From positions 182,945,448-183,009,447 of the forward strand of contig JAVHZZ010000005.1 in NCBI GenBank assembly GCA_036250195.1: a stretch of DNA of 64,000 nt, given 5' to 3'. This DNA is from Mixophyes australis. Lineage: Eukaryota; Chordata; Amphibia; Anura; Limnodynastidae. Both the position numbers and the translations under genes were made by a program. The notes under the pieces were generated by a model that ran no database searches, was not told the DNA's origin, and saw nothing but the letters and a program-made list of their open reading frames with translations. Below, one piece after another: positions 11,842 through 23,124 of the stretch. How positions within the stretch are numbered: position 1 is the stretch's first letter; each line of letters opens with the position of its first letter.

Positions 11842-12375
11842 CCTCCAATAGCTGTTTCTAAGCAACCTTCCTGCTGTGTCTCCTCTGGGTCCCAGTGCCG
11901 AGCCACACACTCAGCCACTGGGTGGCATCAATAACATACAGCAGAGGGGGTGTTACATTTAAAAGGTAAATATAGTACTCACCAGAGGATAAGGTACTTG
12001 TTATCTAATAGAGCTTAGATTTTGGTGCTGTCATGTTATCTGTGCTTAAAATTGTGCTGACTAGACTTGCTGGACTTAAGTAAACTGCAAAACACTGAGC
12101 TTTTCACTGTCAGTTGGATTACCATGCTGTGAGAACTTGGGATTTTGTATCTATGGGGAAATACACCGGAAGATGTATGGAGTTTGTCCCACAAGAACAC
12201 ACTGAGGGTACAACTGAGTGGGAGTTTAGCAATCTGCAATGAAGTACACAGAGTTTGTAGGCACTGTCTGGGCAGTGGGTAGTATGTACTAAAGTACACA
12301 AAGGTGTTAGCACTGTTTGAACAGCATGTAGCGTGCAATAAGGTACACAGAGGTGATGGCACTGTTAAGGCAGTA
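11842..12375. other. Continuation of LTR-like repeat with about 60-bp tandem units
   Basis: This continues the sequence interrupted by the hAT at 8692-11833. From about 12225 to 12375 a unit of about 55-62 bp repeats about three times, with the shared words AAGTACACA or AAGGTACACAGAG, GGCACTGT, GGCAGT and GTATGTACT. No coding domain was recognised. Confidence 0.5.
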
Positions 12376-12411
12376 AACAAATGGATACAACAGAGTATAT
12401 TGAGTGACCCT

Positions 12412-12412
<1 letters not shown>

Positions 12413-12450
<38 letters not shown>
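12413..12450. repeat. (CA)n microsatellite
   Basis: This is an uninterrupted CA dinucleotide run of about 19 units. Confidence 0.97.
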
Positions 12451-12452
<2 letters not shown>

Positions 12453-14469
12453 TGACAATAACTAGCAGGTGGGAAACACTGGTATGGAGTCTAAGACCCT
12501 GACTGGACTTCACCAGAGATCCTTGCAAGAGGATATGGACTTCGCTCAGGAAGGAGACAGTGTGTGGGTCAGTGTAGTTGGTTCCCTCCATGAAAGCAGC
12601 AGAGTACTTAGCTAGTATGAGGACTCTGCCAAAAACACCGCAAATGGAATTGCGGGTATGGGTGTGCTGCTGTCGGGGGACACTGAGCACAAGACTGGAA
12701 GAAACATGAATAGCTGCTATACTTGATAGTATAGTCCTGGTGTGGCACAATTTATACTCAGGCATTGATGAGTACACTGAGCAGGTTCTTATAATGGCTG
12801 GTTAATTGGTGATTCCTTGCATGTGTCATCAGTACTGGAGGTTAGTTGTTAAACCTGAGAGAGGTGTTATATCATCTCTAGGCTGAGGCTGAGCTCAGCT
12901 GGGTCTGTTACGGATTCCAATTGGGAAGGCCAGCAATTAGTGGATGCTGAGTGTTGGAGGCGGGCCAGTGATATCTAAGACTTCTGGTACTAACACCTGC
13001 ACACTTTCAAATACCATAAGCATCTGGCATCATTCATCAAAGGTTATAGGATCACCTAGCAGCCACAGGCACCATTTAGTACCATGTACCTGACTACTTT
13101 GTAATTATTCCTTCCTCCATTTCTTCTCTGTTGCTGTGGGTTTTGCACTATCCAGCTCATATATTCTTTAAAGTGTACTACTGATGAATAGGTCAAATCC
13201 AGCAAAGTCACTATTTAATCACACTAGCAGATATGAGTAGTCTCAACAGCCCAAGGATCTACTGAGTCAGTTCATGGGTAAACATATTTTGTATCAACAA
13301 CTGATCCTATCATTGTGCACTATTCTCTGAGCTCTTTTTCCTAGTCTTATCGTATACAGCATGACTTTTTGACTCAAATCTTTAGAGCCAATCACTTAAT
13401 TGAGAATGGAAATGTCATGTGATAAACTCCAAATAGAAATTCCATATATTTTGAATAAAGTGTTGGTATTTATGCAGGCATACATTTGATACATATTATG
13501 TACTTCTAATTGCTATTTTCAAATAAGGACAAATGTCTGTAAGAAATAATATGCAGTACAGTACCTAGCTTGTAAAATGCATCGACAGTGAAAAAATAAT
13601 ATGCTTAATCAGTTGTTCTGAAAAGCAGCTGCTGTCAATTGTAGGAAAGCGTTTCCTAAATGTGACAAAAACTGTTATAAACAATGTTTCCTCTCAGGCT
13701 TAGGCAGATTTCTGGGTCATGAATACTGATAAGCAGTAATCAATATGCAAGTGCTTTTTCTCATGATAAGGTCTGAGTATCAACTGCAAGCTACTTTTTT
13801 TCTTGGCAGGTATACAAACAGATTAAAACACTTCTGAAACTAAAAAATATGAGAAGCTTACCTTGGAAATTGATATTTTGTGTTTTCAGCATTCTTAGGT
13901 GGGAGTATATATCAGAATCTGACTAAATTCTATGGTTGGCTGGCTACAAATTCTATCATTTAAAGGAGAATGCATCTCCACTAGTATTTTTATTGTAAGG
14001 CTTCCTCTCTCAAGTACCAGAACTACAGGAAACGGCAGTGCCTTAACTAGATATTTTAGTATCCTGCGCGAGACAGGGTAACGGCGCCCCTCATCTAAAT
14101 GGGAGTGACAATTGTCGAGTGGGCGTGACCAGCATATTGTGGGGGTGTGGCTAATACTTTACAAGTGCTAGACCACACTGAAACCCCCTCCCTCCTCATT
14201 CTTCATGTTCTGACTTTGTAGGGATCTTTATGTAATGAGTCTCCATAGAATCACAGTACTTTCAATGCAGATATCACATGCTAGCTGTATAAATTTTTTT
14301 ATTTGTTATTGAAATAAAACTCACCGAAACAAATTGAAACATAATTGTAATGGTGCAATCTTTATCATACTGTGCCCTCTTCACGCTCTTGCTCCTCCAT
14401 CACAGTGTCCCCTTCATCACAATGTACCTTCTTATCACCATCACACTAATATATACTGTATATACATAC

Positions 14470-14790
14470 AAACACAATACAGAGAGCAACCTAGTGCCCG
14501 ACAAACAATACAGAGAGCATCCTAGGGTCCGCCATACAATAAAGAGAGCATCCTAGTGTCCGCCATGCAATACAGTGAGCATCCTAGTGAGCGCCATACA
14601 ATACAGAGAGCATCCTTGTGACTGCCATACAAGACAGAGAGCATTCCTATGATCGCCGTACAATACAAAGAATATTCCTATGACCGCCATACAATACAGA
14701 GAGCATTCTTGTGGCCACAATACATATACCATCCTAATGGCCACATATAATACAAAGAGCATTTTTATGATTGCCTCACAACACCACCCC
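14470..14790. repeat. 31-bp minisatellite
   Basis: The unit ACAATACAGAGAGCATCCTA followed by GTGTCCGCCAT repeats about ten times and decays toward 14790. It lies inside the hAT element at 14036-16219. Confidence 0.9.
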
Positions 14791-15139
14791 CTCATCATCA
14801 ATTAACGCCTCTTCAAATTCGTTAACTCCAGACTCATCATAAAACCCCTTTCATCATTAACCCCTTTATAATCATTAACTCCCTCATTCAGTTTAATTAT
14901 TAATCCCCACATCATAAATTAATTTCATTCATCTTCAACAAACCCCCTCATTACTTCCTTCAGTCTCATCAAAGTATATGTGTGCCCAGAGTGTCTGTCC
15001 CTGTATGTGAGTGTCCAGTGTCTGTACCAGTGCATGTGTGCCCATTTTATGTGTGCCCAGGGTCTATACCAGTATTTGTGCCTGAAAAATGACTTACCAT
15101 AAGATGTCCAGAGACAGCACAGCGTGCATAGGAAGTTCC

Positions 15140-15700
15140 TGGATCCTGGAATACTAAGGGCCCTATTTTGAAAATAAAATGGGTCTAAAAAAGTCCAACC
15201 AGCTCTGGCATTAAATTAATAGCACCCACGTTTAATAATTAGGCCTCCTTCCAGCCCAAGCATTAAAATAATACTTGTCCTATTTAATAAATAAACCTAT
15301 TTCCTTCCCTTCAAGCAGGCCCAGCAAAAAAGTAAATAGCATTTACGTTTAATAAATATAAACATTTACCACAACCATCCCCAGCATTATGTTTACTAAA
15401 TAGGCCCTCCCCAATCTCAGCATCACAGTTAATTAATAGACCCAAACCACCCCAGCATTAAATTAAAGGTCCCGTCAACTCACCTTAAATTAATAGACCC
15501 CACTATTAAATTAAAAAGCTCCATCAATAAATTAAATTGCCCCACCATCATCCCACAAATAAAATAGTACCCATTAAATAATTAGCCCCCACCTAAACTC
15601 CACCATGAAATTAATAGCCTACCTCCCACCAACGTACTAAGACACTCCCCTCCCTACCATCATATCACAGATTATATTAACACCCCATCCTCCCCTCACA
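15140..15700. repeat. AT-rich tandem array, copy 1 of 4
   Basis: This copy begins with CCTGGATCCTGGAATACTAA and GGGCCCTATTTTGAAAATAA, then repeats a degenerate unit of about 55-60 bp built from ATTAAATTAATAG, a CCCACGTTTAATAA segment and a GGCCTCCTTCCAGCCC segment. The same lead-in and unit are seen at 20819-21240, at 49220-49720, and reversed at 45390-45960. Confidence 0.8.
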
Positions 15701-16244
15701 CATAGTATCAGCATATAACATACACCCCCCCTTCTCTCCTCTCACATAATGGCAGCATACAACCCCCTCACATATAGCAGTATGCAAAATACACCCAACC
15801 CTCCCCCCTCCTCCATCATAGCAACATGTAGCATACACCACCCCCCCTTCTTTCCTCACACATAATAGCAGCATAAAACATACAACCCCCCTCCCTGCAT
15901 CATAGCAGAACACATCCCCCACACCTATCTTCTTTCTTCTGTTTCTAACTGTCCAGCCGTCGCTGTGTGCACCTGGCTTTTCTCTACTGCTCTGCTCCCT
16001 AGCAGCGTCATGACCTCAGATGCTGCAGGGACAGAGGGCAGCGTTAGAAGATAGGAGGAGCCAGGTGTCAGGCGCCATCTTGGATGCACCTGGCGGCTGG
16101 CAGTCAGAATCTGATGTCTGTCACTTGTCACAGAGACAGGTAGCAGGCGGCTGCTGTGCCCCTCTTGGGCTTGCAACCTGGACGACGGCACTGTCTGCAC
16201 CTGCCTAGTTATGGCTCTGGGAAAAGGTTCTGCAATCTCTGCTG

Positions 16245-16497
16245 TATAGTTGCCTACTCTCCCGAAATGTCCAGGAGACTCCCGAATTTTTGCACGTTCA
16301 TCCCAGACTCCCTGGAGAGTAGGGCTAACTCCCGTTTCCTGCCCTGTTCGTTGGTGAATTGGGTGGGGGTGGGGCTAATCGCATCATCCTGGCCCCACCC
16401 CCTGGGGCCTAAACACGTGATTCACATGGCCATTCCCCAGGAAGCTGCATGGAGATATCCCCTCCTGGATGTGAGCTCTCCAAAGTAGGCAAGTATG
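16245..16497. mobile_element. MITE of the CATACTTGCC family
   Basis: The left end TATAGTTGCCTACT and the right end AGTAGGCAAGTATG form an inverted repeat. The interior has CTCCCGAAATGTCCAGGAGA and a CCCCACCCCCTGG segment. It is related to 26547-26791 and 30927-31127. No clear target duplication is seen. Positions 16498-16866 to its right show nothing recognisable. Confidence 0.75.
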
Positions 16498-16866
16498 ATA
16501 CTGACCTCAATCTTTTAGTGGCAGGAGATTTTTGAATCTTAATGCCTCTGACGCATTTGTGCGAGTTAGAACATAGTGGTGATGGGCTAGGTAAAAAGAT
16601 CTCTAACATGTATTGCTAATGAATGTACTGAGAAGGAGGAAGAGGATCTTCAGACATCTGAGATCACAGTCTGGCACAAAAAATGAGGAAGGCGACCATG
16701 AGAAGACCACGGCTGGATAAAGTGGGATGGCCAAAAGTAGCTTGTGCCTTTTAGAATTTTTTAAATAATTATTTAAGTAATGATCTATAGTGTATAACAG
16801 ACACCACATCAGGGTAGTTTTCCTCTAGACAGTATAATGGAAAGATAGAGGGAAGCACTGCATACA

Positions 16867-16985
16867 GTCATGGCCAAAAAATTGTGAGAATGACACAAAT
16901 ATAAGTTTTCACAAAGTTTGCTGCTTCAGTATTTTAGACCTTTTTGTCATATGTTGCTATGCATACTGAAGTAAAATTACAAGCA
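16867..16985. mobile_element. Tc1/mariner end fragment
   Basis: The text starting CAGTCATGGCCAAAAAATTG and continuing AGAATGACACAAATAT matches the left terminus of the Tc1 element at 27763. Only the terminal 119 bases remain; the fragment runs directly into DIRS coding sequence at about 16986. Confidence 0.8.
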
Positions 16986-17445
16986 GTAAAAATCCAGTCT
17001 GACTCCCTCGCAAAATATATTATTTCTAGTACTCAGGAAACAGGTTTACCCATAAATGTACTCAAACTAAGGGCAGTGTTCAATCCCTTAGTCCAGGCTC
17101 AGTCTCAACTATGGAACAATTCAATACAGACCCAGTCAGACAACGCCATGGCTGTGGCTTATATAAATCACCAGGGAGGGACAAGAAGCTCCATGGCTAT
17201 AAAAGAAGTCTTCCGCATCATGAAGTAAGCGGAATGGTGGGTCCAGGCAATTTTCCTATCAGGAGTGGATATTTGAGTCGGCATGCAATCCATCTAGGGG
17301 AATGGTCTCTTCACCCAGATGTGTTTACCCAAATAGTCAACAAGTGGGGTCAGCCAGACATAGACTTGATGGCCTTCAGATCAAACAACAAAGTGGCGAA
17401 ATATGGTGCGTGGATGAGGGACCCACAGTCCTTCCTGTCGGATGC
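16986..17445 (+). pseudogene. DIRS retrotransposon, RNase H region (5' part)
   Basis: The + strand reads TQSDNAMAVAYINHQGGTRS in one frame and then, after a frameshift, WSLHPDVFTQIVNKWGQPDI followed by an MRDPQSFLSDAMTV end. These are hallmarks of the RNase H and adjacent region of DIRS-group (tyrosine-recombinase) retrotransposons. The frame breaks exactly at DAMTV, where a Gypsy element is inserted; the expected continuation PWNF appears at 24721. Frameshifts make it non-functional. Confidence 0.85.
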
Positions 17446-18222
17446 AATGACAGTGTCAAGAAAGCCAAATAGTTGGGATGATCTTGATCTCCTCAGCAGA
17501 CACTTTGGCTCGACCTATTCGCATCGGCTTGTCAGAGGAATTTGGAGACAGAGGACAAGAATACAGTTTATAGACAGGCCGTCATGGAGATTCCCTTTCA
17601 GATGCTTTTCCCCAACAGCGGATATCCACCCTGTGGCAAAGTGAGATAAGAGCGTTTAGTGTAGTGGGTAACTCCTGGGATGCCAATACATCTTTAATTT
17701 GTTCAGCGAGACCTTGCCAGAAGGTGACTACGGCCTCATTGTCTTGTTGAAATTCCGAAGACAGAGTTCTGAATTGTATTATATATTGTGTGAGGGTTCT
17801 AGACCACTGACGCAGTCTGAAGAGACGATGCTGTTAAAGAGACGCGGCCCGGATGATCAAATTTTTTTTCTAAATGCAGATGTGAAGGCGGCAGCATCTT
17901 GCAGAAGGGAGTCATTCCTTTCCCAGAGGGGCGAAGCCCAGGCAAGAGCTTGTCCTGACAAATGGGATATAATATAAGCGACTTTAGAGCCGTCCATGGG
18001 AAAATTCTGAAGAAGTAGCTCAAATTGGTTTAAGCATTGGTTCAAGAATCCTTGACAATTTCTCACAAGTGTTATAACTCTGGATTAGGACCGATGCTGC
18101 AGCCGATGAATGAACGGCCTAACTCGCGAAGGCAGGAACAAAGGTACGTATGAGCACCGACGGGAGTCAGAGGAGATGCTTCCTATCAGGTAGGAGACCT
18201 GATGAACTGACACCCATATGAA
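17446..18222 (-). repeat. Left (3') Gypsy LTR, chimeric with gag fragment
   Basis: 17446-17483 matches the inner end of the right LTR (TGTCAAGAAAGCCAAATAG against TGTCACGAAAGACAGATAG). About 17505-18058 then matches internal gag sequence at about 23125-23565, and about 18062-18222 returns to LTR sequence (matches 24355-24503). The LTR part homologous to 24504-24717 is missing, so coding sequence abuts at 18226. The gag segment is longer than the gag in place, so it did not come simply from this copy as it now stands. Confidence 0.8.
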
Positions 18223-18225
18223 ATC

Positions 18226-19676
18226 TTATCAGAGCGGGAGCATGAACATCGGAAGCGTCGATCCAAGAAAGCTCCATCCTTTCCAGTCTACCAAGTATTT
18301 AATTTTGCCTTGCAAGAGCTTGGAATCCAATATTTGAGAAATCTCAAATTCGTCTGACTGCTGGGCAACCGGAGGAGCAGAAGCCGTAAACCTGGAGGAA
18401 ATCTGATTAATAATAAGAGGTTTGATGAGTGAGACATGGAACATATTAACAATCCGAAGTGAATCTGGTCATTTTAGTTTGACCGACACAGGATTGATCA
18501 CTCAGAAATTTTGTATGGCCTGATATAATGGGTTGAAAATTTCATGGATGAGACTCGAAGGTGTTCTTGGTTGATAGCCAAACTTTGTCTCCCACTTTTA
18601 GTGGAGGTACTGCTTGATGTCTTCTGTGAAATGTTTATATCAGTGACATGCTTTCCTGAGACATTTGAGAGTCTGATCCCATATGGACAAGAAGTCCCGG
18701 TGGAGTACGTTGGCTGCAGAAACTGGAGTTGAGGAAATGGCCTTGAAACTGGGTAGGTTGGGATGTAACCCATAGACAATAGTGAACAAGGTGGATAAAC
18801 TAGATTCATGGTAAAGATTCATGGTAAAGATTGTTATGCGTGAACTCTGCCCATGCTAGAAGGTTCACCCAAATTGTCTTGTGAAGCTGTCTGCCCATGC
18901 TAGAAGGTTCACCCAAATTGTCTTGTAAAGCTGAGGAGTATAAACGAATAAAAGTCTCTAGATCCTGATTTACCCTCTCGGTTTGTCCTGCAGATGATAG
19001 GATGAGGAACAATTTAACTGAATGTCCAGGAGTTTGCGCAAAGATCTCCAGAATTTTGCAGTAAATTGTACTCCCTGATCCGAGACAATTTCAAGAGGGC
19101 ATCCATGCAGGCGAAATATCTCCTTGATAAATAACTGTGCAAGAAGGGGAGCAGAAGGCAGTCCATCAGAGGAATAAAGTGTGCCATTTTCGAAAAACGA
19201 TCTCCGACCACCCAGATAGCATTGTATTTCTTACATGGTTGAAGGTCAGTCACAAAATCCATGAAGATGTGTGCCCAGGGTTTGGAAGGAATTAGAAGTG
19301 ACACAAGGGGACCCACCAGAGACTGACAAGGAGTTTTATGCTGCGCACAAATTTGACAGGCTGCCACAAATTGCTTGACATCTGATCTGAGAGTAGACCA
19401 CCAATAATTTTGGGAGACTATTTCAAAAACTTTGGCTGTGCCAGAGTGGCCTGAGAACCGAGAGCAGTGGTACCAGCGTAGGAGCTTTTTACGCTGATTT
19501 GAAGATACAAAGCTTTTTCCTGGAGGAGGCATCGGCGGAAAAGACACTGAAGTGGCTTGCAAACATTTTGATTCCAGAATGGGATGGTTAATGATATCAG
19601 ACAGTTCTGGTTCCCACGTGAATGCTCTGGATAAGGCATCTGCCTTCCTATTTCTTGATCCTGGCCGAAATGTCAC
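18226..19676 (-). pseudogene. Gypsy integrase and chromodomain remnant
   Basis: In sense order, the tether TFRPGSRNRKADALSR (about 19670) precedes an integrase zinc-binding region (HCSRFSGHSGTA, then CQICAQHK), the catalytic core with MDFVTDL and VGDRFSKMAHFIPL, a later SDQGVQFTAKFW region in another frame, and QTERVNQDLE with the catalytic Glu. The end has a chromodomain-like EISQILDSKLLQGKIKYLVD, then WKGW. A 44-bp tandem duplication (18847-18890 and 18891-18934) and a 13-bp duplication nearby break the frame. Confidence 0.88.
18847..18934. repeat. 44-bp tandem duplication inside integrase
   Basis: CTGCCCATGCTAGAAGGTTC and the following 24 bases occur twice in a row with one difference (GTGAAG against GTAAAG). 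A second short duplication of ATTCATGGTAAAG lies at about 18804-18829. Both are local duplications after or at insertion. Confidence 0.9.
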
Positions 19677-19726
19677 ATTTAAGTTAAACCATGAAAATAA
19701 GAGAGACTAGTGAGCCTGTCTGGGAT

Positions 19727-20500
19727 TCAGACATTGGGCTGTCTGAAGGTAAAGTATACTTTTGGGTTCGGTGTAGACCGTAACAGGGAACAATGCTCCT
19801 TATAACAGCTCCTTATCCCCAATTGCATAATTCTTTTCTGCCAGAAGAAATTTACGAGAGAAGAAAGCACATCGGTGGAGTTGTTTCTCTGGAGGGAATC
19901 TCTGGGATAATACTGCGCCAACTCCAACTGCCGAGGCATCCACTTCAACAAGGAATGGTAAAGATGTGTTGGGTTGTCTTAACACTGGAGCCATGGAAAA
20001 AGCCTCCTTGAGGGAATCGAAGGCAGATAATGCTGATGTTGGCCATATCTTGGTATCTACCCCCTTGTTGGTGAGGGCAACGATCGGCACCACATTCGAA
20101 GAATAGTTAAGAATAAATTGTCTGTAGTAGTTGACAAATCTCAAGAAATGTTGGATGGTTTTTAGTCCGGAGGGGATAGGCCAGTTGATAATGATTCAGA
20201 CTTTTTCAGGGTCCTTGTGTTATCCATCTCCTGACACAATGTAACCCAAGAAGGTAGTTTCTGGTGTTTCAAAAACACACTTCTCTGGCTTACAGAACAG
20301 CTGGTTAGCTCTGAGCCTGGACAGCACCTCTGCCACATGAGATTTTAAATCTGGCGATAAAAATCAAAATATCATCTAAATAAACAACGACAGAAGAAAA
20401 AATTTGTCTGTAAAAATTTTGTTCACAGAAACTTTGGAACACTGCTGGGGCATTGCTTAGGCCAAACAGCATAACCAAATATTCATAGTGACCAGTGTCA
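19727..20500 (-). pseudogene. Gypsy RT C-terminal half and RNase H remnant
   Basis: In sense order from 20499: [20 protein letters not shown], then [11 protein letters not shown] with the RT catalytic YLDD (about 20370-20400). After a frameshift, RFVNYYRQFI (about 20140), LPFLVEVDASAVGVGAVLSQ with the RNase H Asp, then FFSRKFLLAEKNYAIGDKEL. The order matches Ty3/Gypsy pol. It is separated from the first RT half by the 1.57-kb hAT derivative. Confidence 0.88.
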
Positions 20501-20818
20501 GACTGGGCCATGAAGGGCCCACCGGGGGACTGCAACGCTAGGGGCCCACCAGAGGGGGTGTGGCAAGCCATCAGAGAGGCTAGACCAGATACTAGAGGGG
20601 GAGTAGTCAGCCCACGAAGGACAGCTAGCACCATAGTGTAGTATATAAAGCATGCAGTGTGTATGTAAAGAATACACAGTCTTGATCTGCCCCTTAGATT
20701 GGGCAGAACAGTCACCAAAAATCCGGATTGTCCCACTAGATTCAGAACATTTGTCAGACTGTCCTACCTGTTCTTGTCACTTTGACCATCTGTGGCTGCT
20801 GGTTTCTTTACTTGTGGC

Positions 20819-21240
20819 TTGTCTGGATCCTGGAATGTTGGGGGCCCTATTTGAAAAAAAAAATGGGTACATTTAGAAAATTCTAAACAGCCCCGGCGAT
20901 AAATCAATAGGACCCACAATTAATACTTAGGCCTTCCTCCAGCCCCAACATTAAAGTAATAGTATTCACATTTAATAAATAAACCTATTTCCCTCCCTCC
21001 AGACAGCCTCAGCAATAAATTAATAGCATTTACGTATAATAAATATACCTATTTCCTGCAACCGTCACTGCCATTAAATAATTCATATTCACATATAATA
21101 ATAGACCTCATGCTCCTCAAACTCAGCCCCGCATTCAATTAATAGCGCCCAAACACCCCATCTTAAATGAATAGTCCCCACTATAAAATGAAATTGCCCC
21201 ATCATCACCCCACAAACAAAATAGCACCCATTAGTTAGCC
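20819..21240. repeat. AT-rich tandem array, copy 2 of 4
   Basis: The lead-in TGTCTGGATCCTGGAATGTT then GGGGGCCCTATTTGAAAA is followed by units such as AATAAATTAATAGCATTTAC and ATAAATATACCTATTTCC. It is homologous to 15140-15700, 49220-49720 and (reversed) 45390-45960. Confidence 0.8.
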
Positions 21241-21389
21241 ACCACCTACCACACACACATTACATTGCCACAACCCCGCTGTGCCATAACATACACACTA
21301 TACTGTGCCCCTTCATCACCATGCAGTGCCTCCTTATGATCACACTGCGCACTCCATGTTGCTTTTGCTCCCCCCTTCTCCAGGCACCC

Positions 21390-21640
21390 CTTCATCACCC
21401 TGTGCCATGCTGCTTTGGCCCCCTTCACACTCTGCCATGCTGCTTTGACCCCCCATCACACTCTGCCATGCTGACCTGGCCCCCCCTTCACACACTGCCA
21501 TGTTGACCTGGCCCCCTTCACGCTCTGCCATGCTGCTTTGGCCCATTTTTACTCTCTGTCATGCTGCCTTGGCCCCTTCTCACTCTCTGCTATGCTGCCT
21601 TGGCCCCTTCTCACTCTCTGCCATGCTGCCTTGGCCCCTT
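21390..21640. repeat. About 30-bp minisatellite (CTCTGCCATGCTGCCTTGGC)
   Basis: Around eight units of CACTCTCTGCCATGCTGCCT followed by TGGCCCCTT, with single-base variation. It lies within the hAT derivative, on the downstream side of its donor-like motif when read on the - strand. Confidence 0.9.
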
Positions 21641-21849
21641 ATCCCTCATTCCTCTCCCCATTTCCCTCTTTCATCCCTCACTTTCCATAATTTCCCCCTC
21701 ATTCATCTCTGTTCATTGATCTGTCTGTAAAAAAAAATGTCAGGCTGGCTTGGGAGCGCACTTACTTACCTGTGCAAAGCTCCGGCCGGCGTCCTTTCTT
21801 CATGCTCCTCTGGGCAAACAGGAACTCCACCTCCCCTGCTCAAAGTGAA

Positions 21850-21913
21850 AAACACACTACCGCGCAGGTGCAGAGAGCCCAGACGCGGCTCTCTGCACCT
21901 GCGCGGTAGTGTG
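21850..21913. repeat. Near-perfect hairpin
   Basis: CACACTACCGCGCAGGTGCA followed by GAGAGCC is repeated as its exact reverse complement after a spacer of about ten bases. The arms are about 27 bp, forming the palindromic core of the hAT derivative. Confidence 0.92.
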
Positions 21914-22074
21914 GTTACCTGAAGTGTTGCCGCCATCGCAAGTGTAGGGAACCAGGTGTTCAGTAAGCTCCGCCCTAACAACGGAGGGGGCGGAGCTTCA
22001 ACCTGGCAGGGCGTACCAGTGGTTAGCCTGGCTGCCTGGCAGGCCAGTCCAAGTCTGGTAGTAGCCGTCCATAG

Positions 22075-23115
22075 TATTGAATGCCGTTTTCCACTCATCT
22101 CCCTCAAGAATTCTGATTATAAGCGCCCCTCAGGTCTAGCTTGGTGAATATTTGTGCCCACTTAATTCTGTAAAATAATTTGATGATCAATGGAATAGGA
22201 TACCCTTTTTTAAGGTGATAGCATTGAGGCCTCTGTAGTCGATACAAGGACGTAATGTCCCATCTTTTTATTTCACACAAAAAATCCTGCACCTGCGGGA
22301 GAAGAAGATGGTTGAATAAAGCCTTGTGAGACATTTTCTTTAACTTAATCTGACATGGCTTGTGTTTCAGGGACGGATAGGGGATAGACACAATCTATAG
22401 GTGGTATTTCACCCGGAAGAATATCAATTGCACAGTCCCAAATGCGATGAGGAGATAGTAATTCCGATTTTCGTTTATCAAATACGTCCACAAATGATTG
22501 ATACTGGGGTGGAAGCAAGGTTTTGGCTGCCACAGAACGAGGCATCACACTGAGTAGAGGTTTCACTTGTAGCAGGCAATTGGAATGGCAGGAAGGGCCT
22601 CAGGACAATATCTGTGAAGAGGTACAGTCAATTTGAGGAGAATGCCAATGTAACCATGGAAAACCCAAAATGATGGGACTGGTGGTGTGTTCTAATACAT
22701 AAAAAGACATTTTCTCAAAATGTAATGCTCCAATCTGCAGAGACAAAGGCTCCGTCAAGAACAAAATTTTCCCGTGGGGGATTGGACTTCCGTCAATAGC
22801 GATAAGGACCAAAGGTGTTGCTAATGGACAGGTAGGTAGAGATAAGGATTCTACCACCGAGGATTAAATAAAATTCCCAGCTGCCCCAGAATCCAGTAAT
22901 GCAGATAATATTTTGGGACCAGATGGTCCATGGAGAATTATGGGGATGACACAAATAGAAGAAGAACTTATACTTGGAGAGGATTTAAACGTTCCTAACC
23001 TGACTAACAAGTTAGGGTTTGGCATTTCCCTGCTGTTTGGAACAGGAAGCAAGAAGATGCCCGGAATCACCACAGTAAATACATAATTTCTTAGAGATTC
23101 TTCTCTGTATCTCAT
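22075..23115 (-). pseudogene. Gypsy zinc knuckle, protease and RT N-terminal half
   Basis: A CCHC zinc knuckle (C-X2-C-X4-H-X4-C) can be read at about 23046-23095 in a frame different from the long open stretch, so a frameshift lies nearby. Then come ALLDSGAAGNFI with the aspartic-protease DSG (about 22870), a SPIILGFPWLHWHSP segment (about 22660), LPPQYQSFVDVF (about 22510) and the RT motif-A region FTKLDLRGAYN (about 22130). Stops separate the blocks. RT continues at 20500 beyond the hAT insertion. Confidence 0.85.
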
Positions 23116-23124
23116 CAGGAGAAA

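Larger units (their letters stand above)
14036..16219. mobile_element. Non-autonomous hAT element with two internal arrays
   Basis: The left terminus CAGTGCCTTAACTAG matches the reverse complement of the right terminus, CAGAGCCATAACTAG. Flanking 8-bp duplications GGAAACGG (14028-14035) and GGAAAAGG (16220-16227) agree at seven of eight positions. Inside are a 31-bp minisatellite (14470-14790), an AT-rich array (15140-15700) shared with three other loci, and GC-rich sequence at 15920-16200 in which CTATCTTCT (about 15924) pairs with AGAAGATAG (about 16046). The donor-like motif is degraded here (reverse strand AGATAGGTGTGG). No transposase is visible. Confidence 0.85.
20493..22057. mobile_element. 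Non-autonomous hAT-like element inside Gypsy RT
   Basis: The left end CAGTGTCAGACTGGGCC faces a right end whose reverse complement is CAGACTTGGACTGGCC. The flanks ATAGTGAC (20485-20492) and GTAGTAGC (22058-22065) agree at five of eight positions, all differences being transitions, consistent with an old 8-bp duplication. The RT frame (DGHYEY) is restored if one flank is removed. Contents are an AT-rich array, a 30-bp minisatellite, a donor-like motif on the - strand (21761-21772) and a near-perfect hairpin (21850-21913). Confidence 0.7.

Noticed and set aside
12036..12777. Long - strand frames of 140 and 156 codons
   Set aside because: They cross a CA microsatellite and a tandem repeat; no domain is recognisable.
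14470..14790. CRISPR-like array
   Set aside because: Units are directly adjacent variants of one 31-bp monomer with no unique spacers; the host is a vertebrate.
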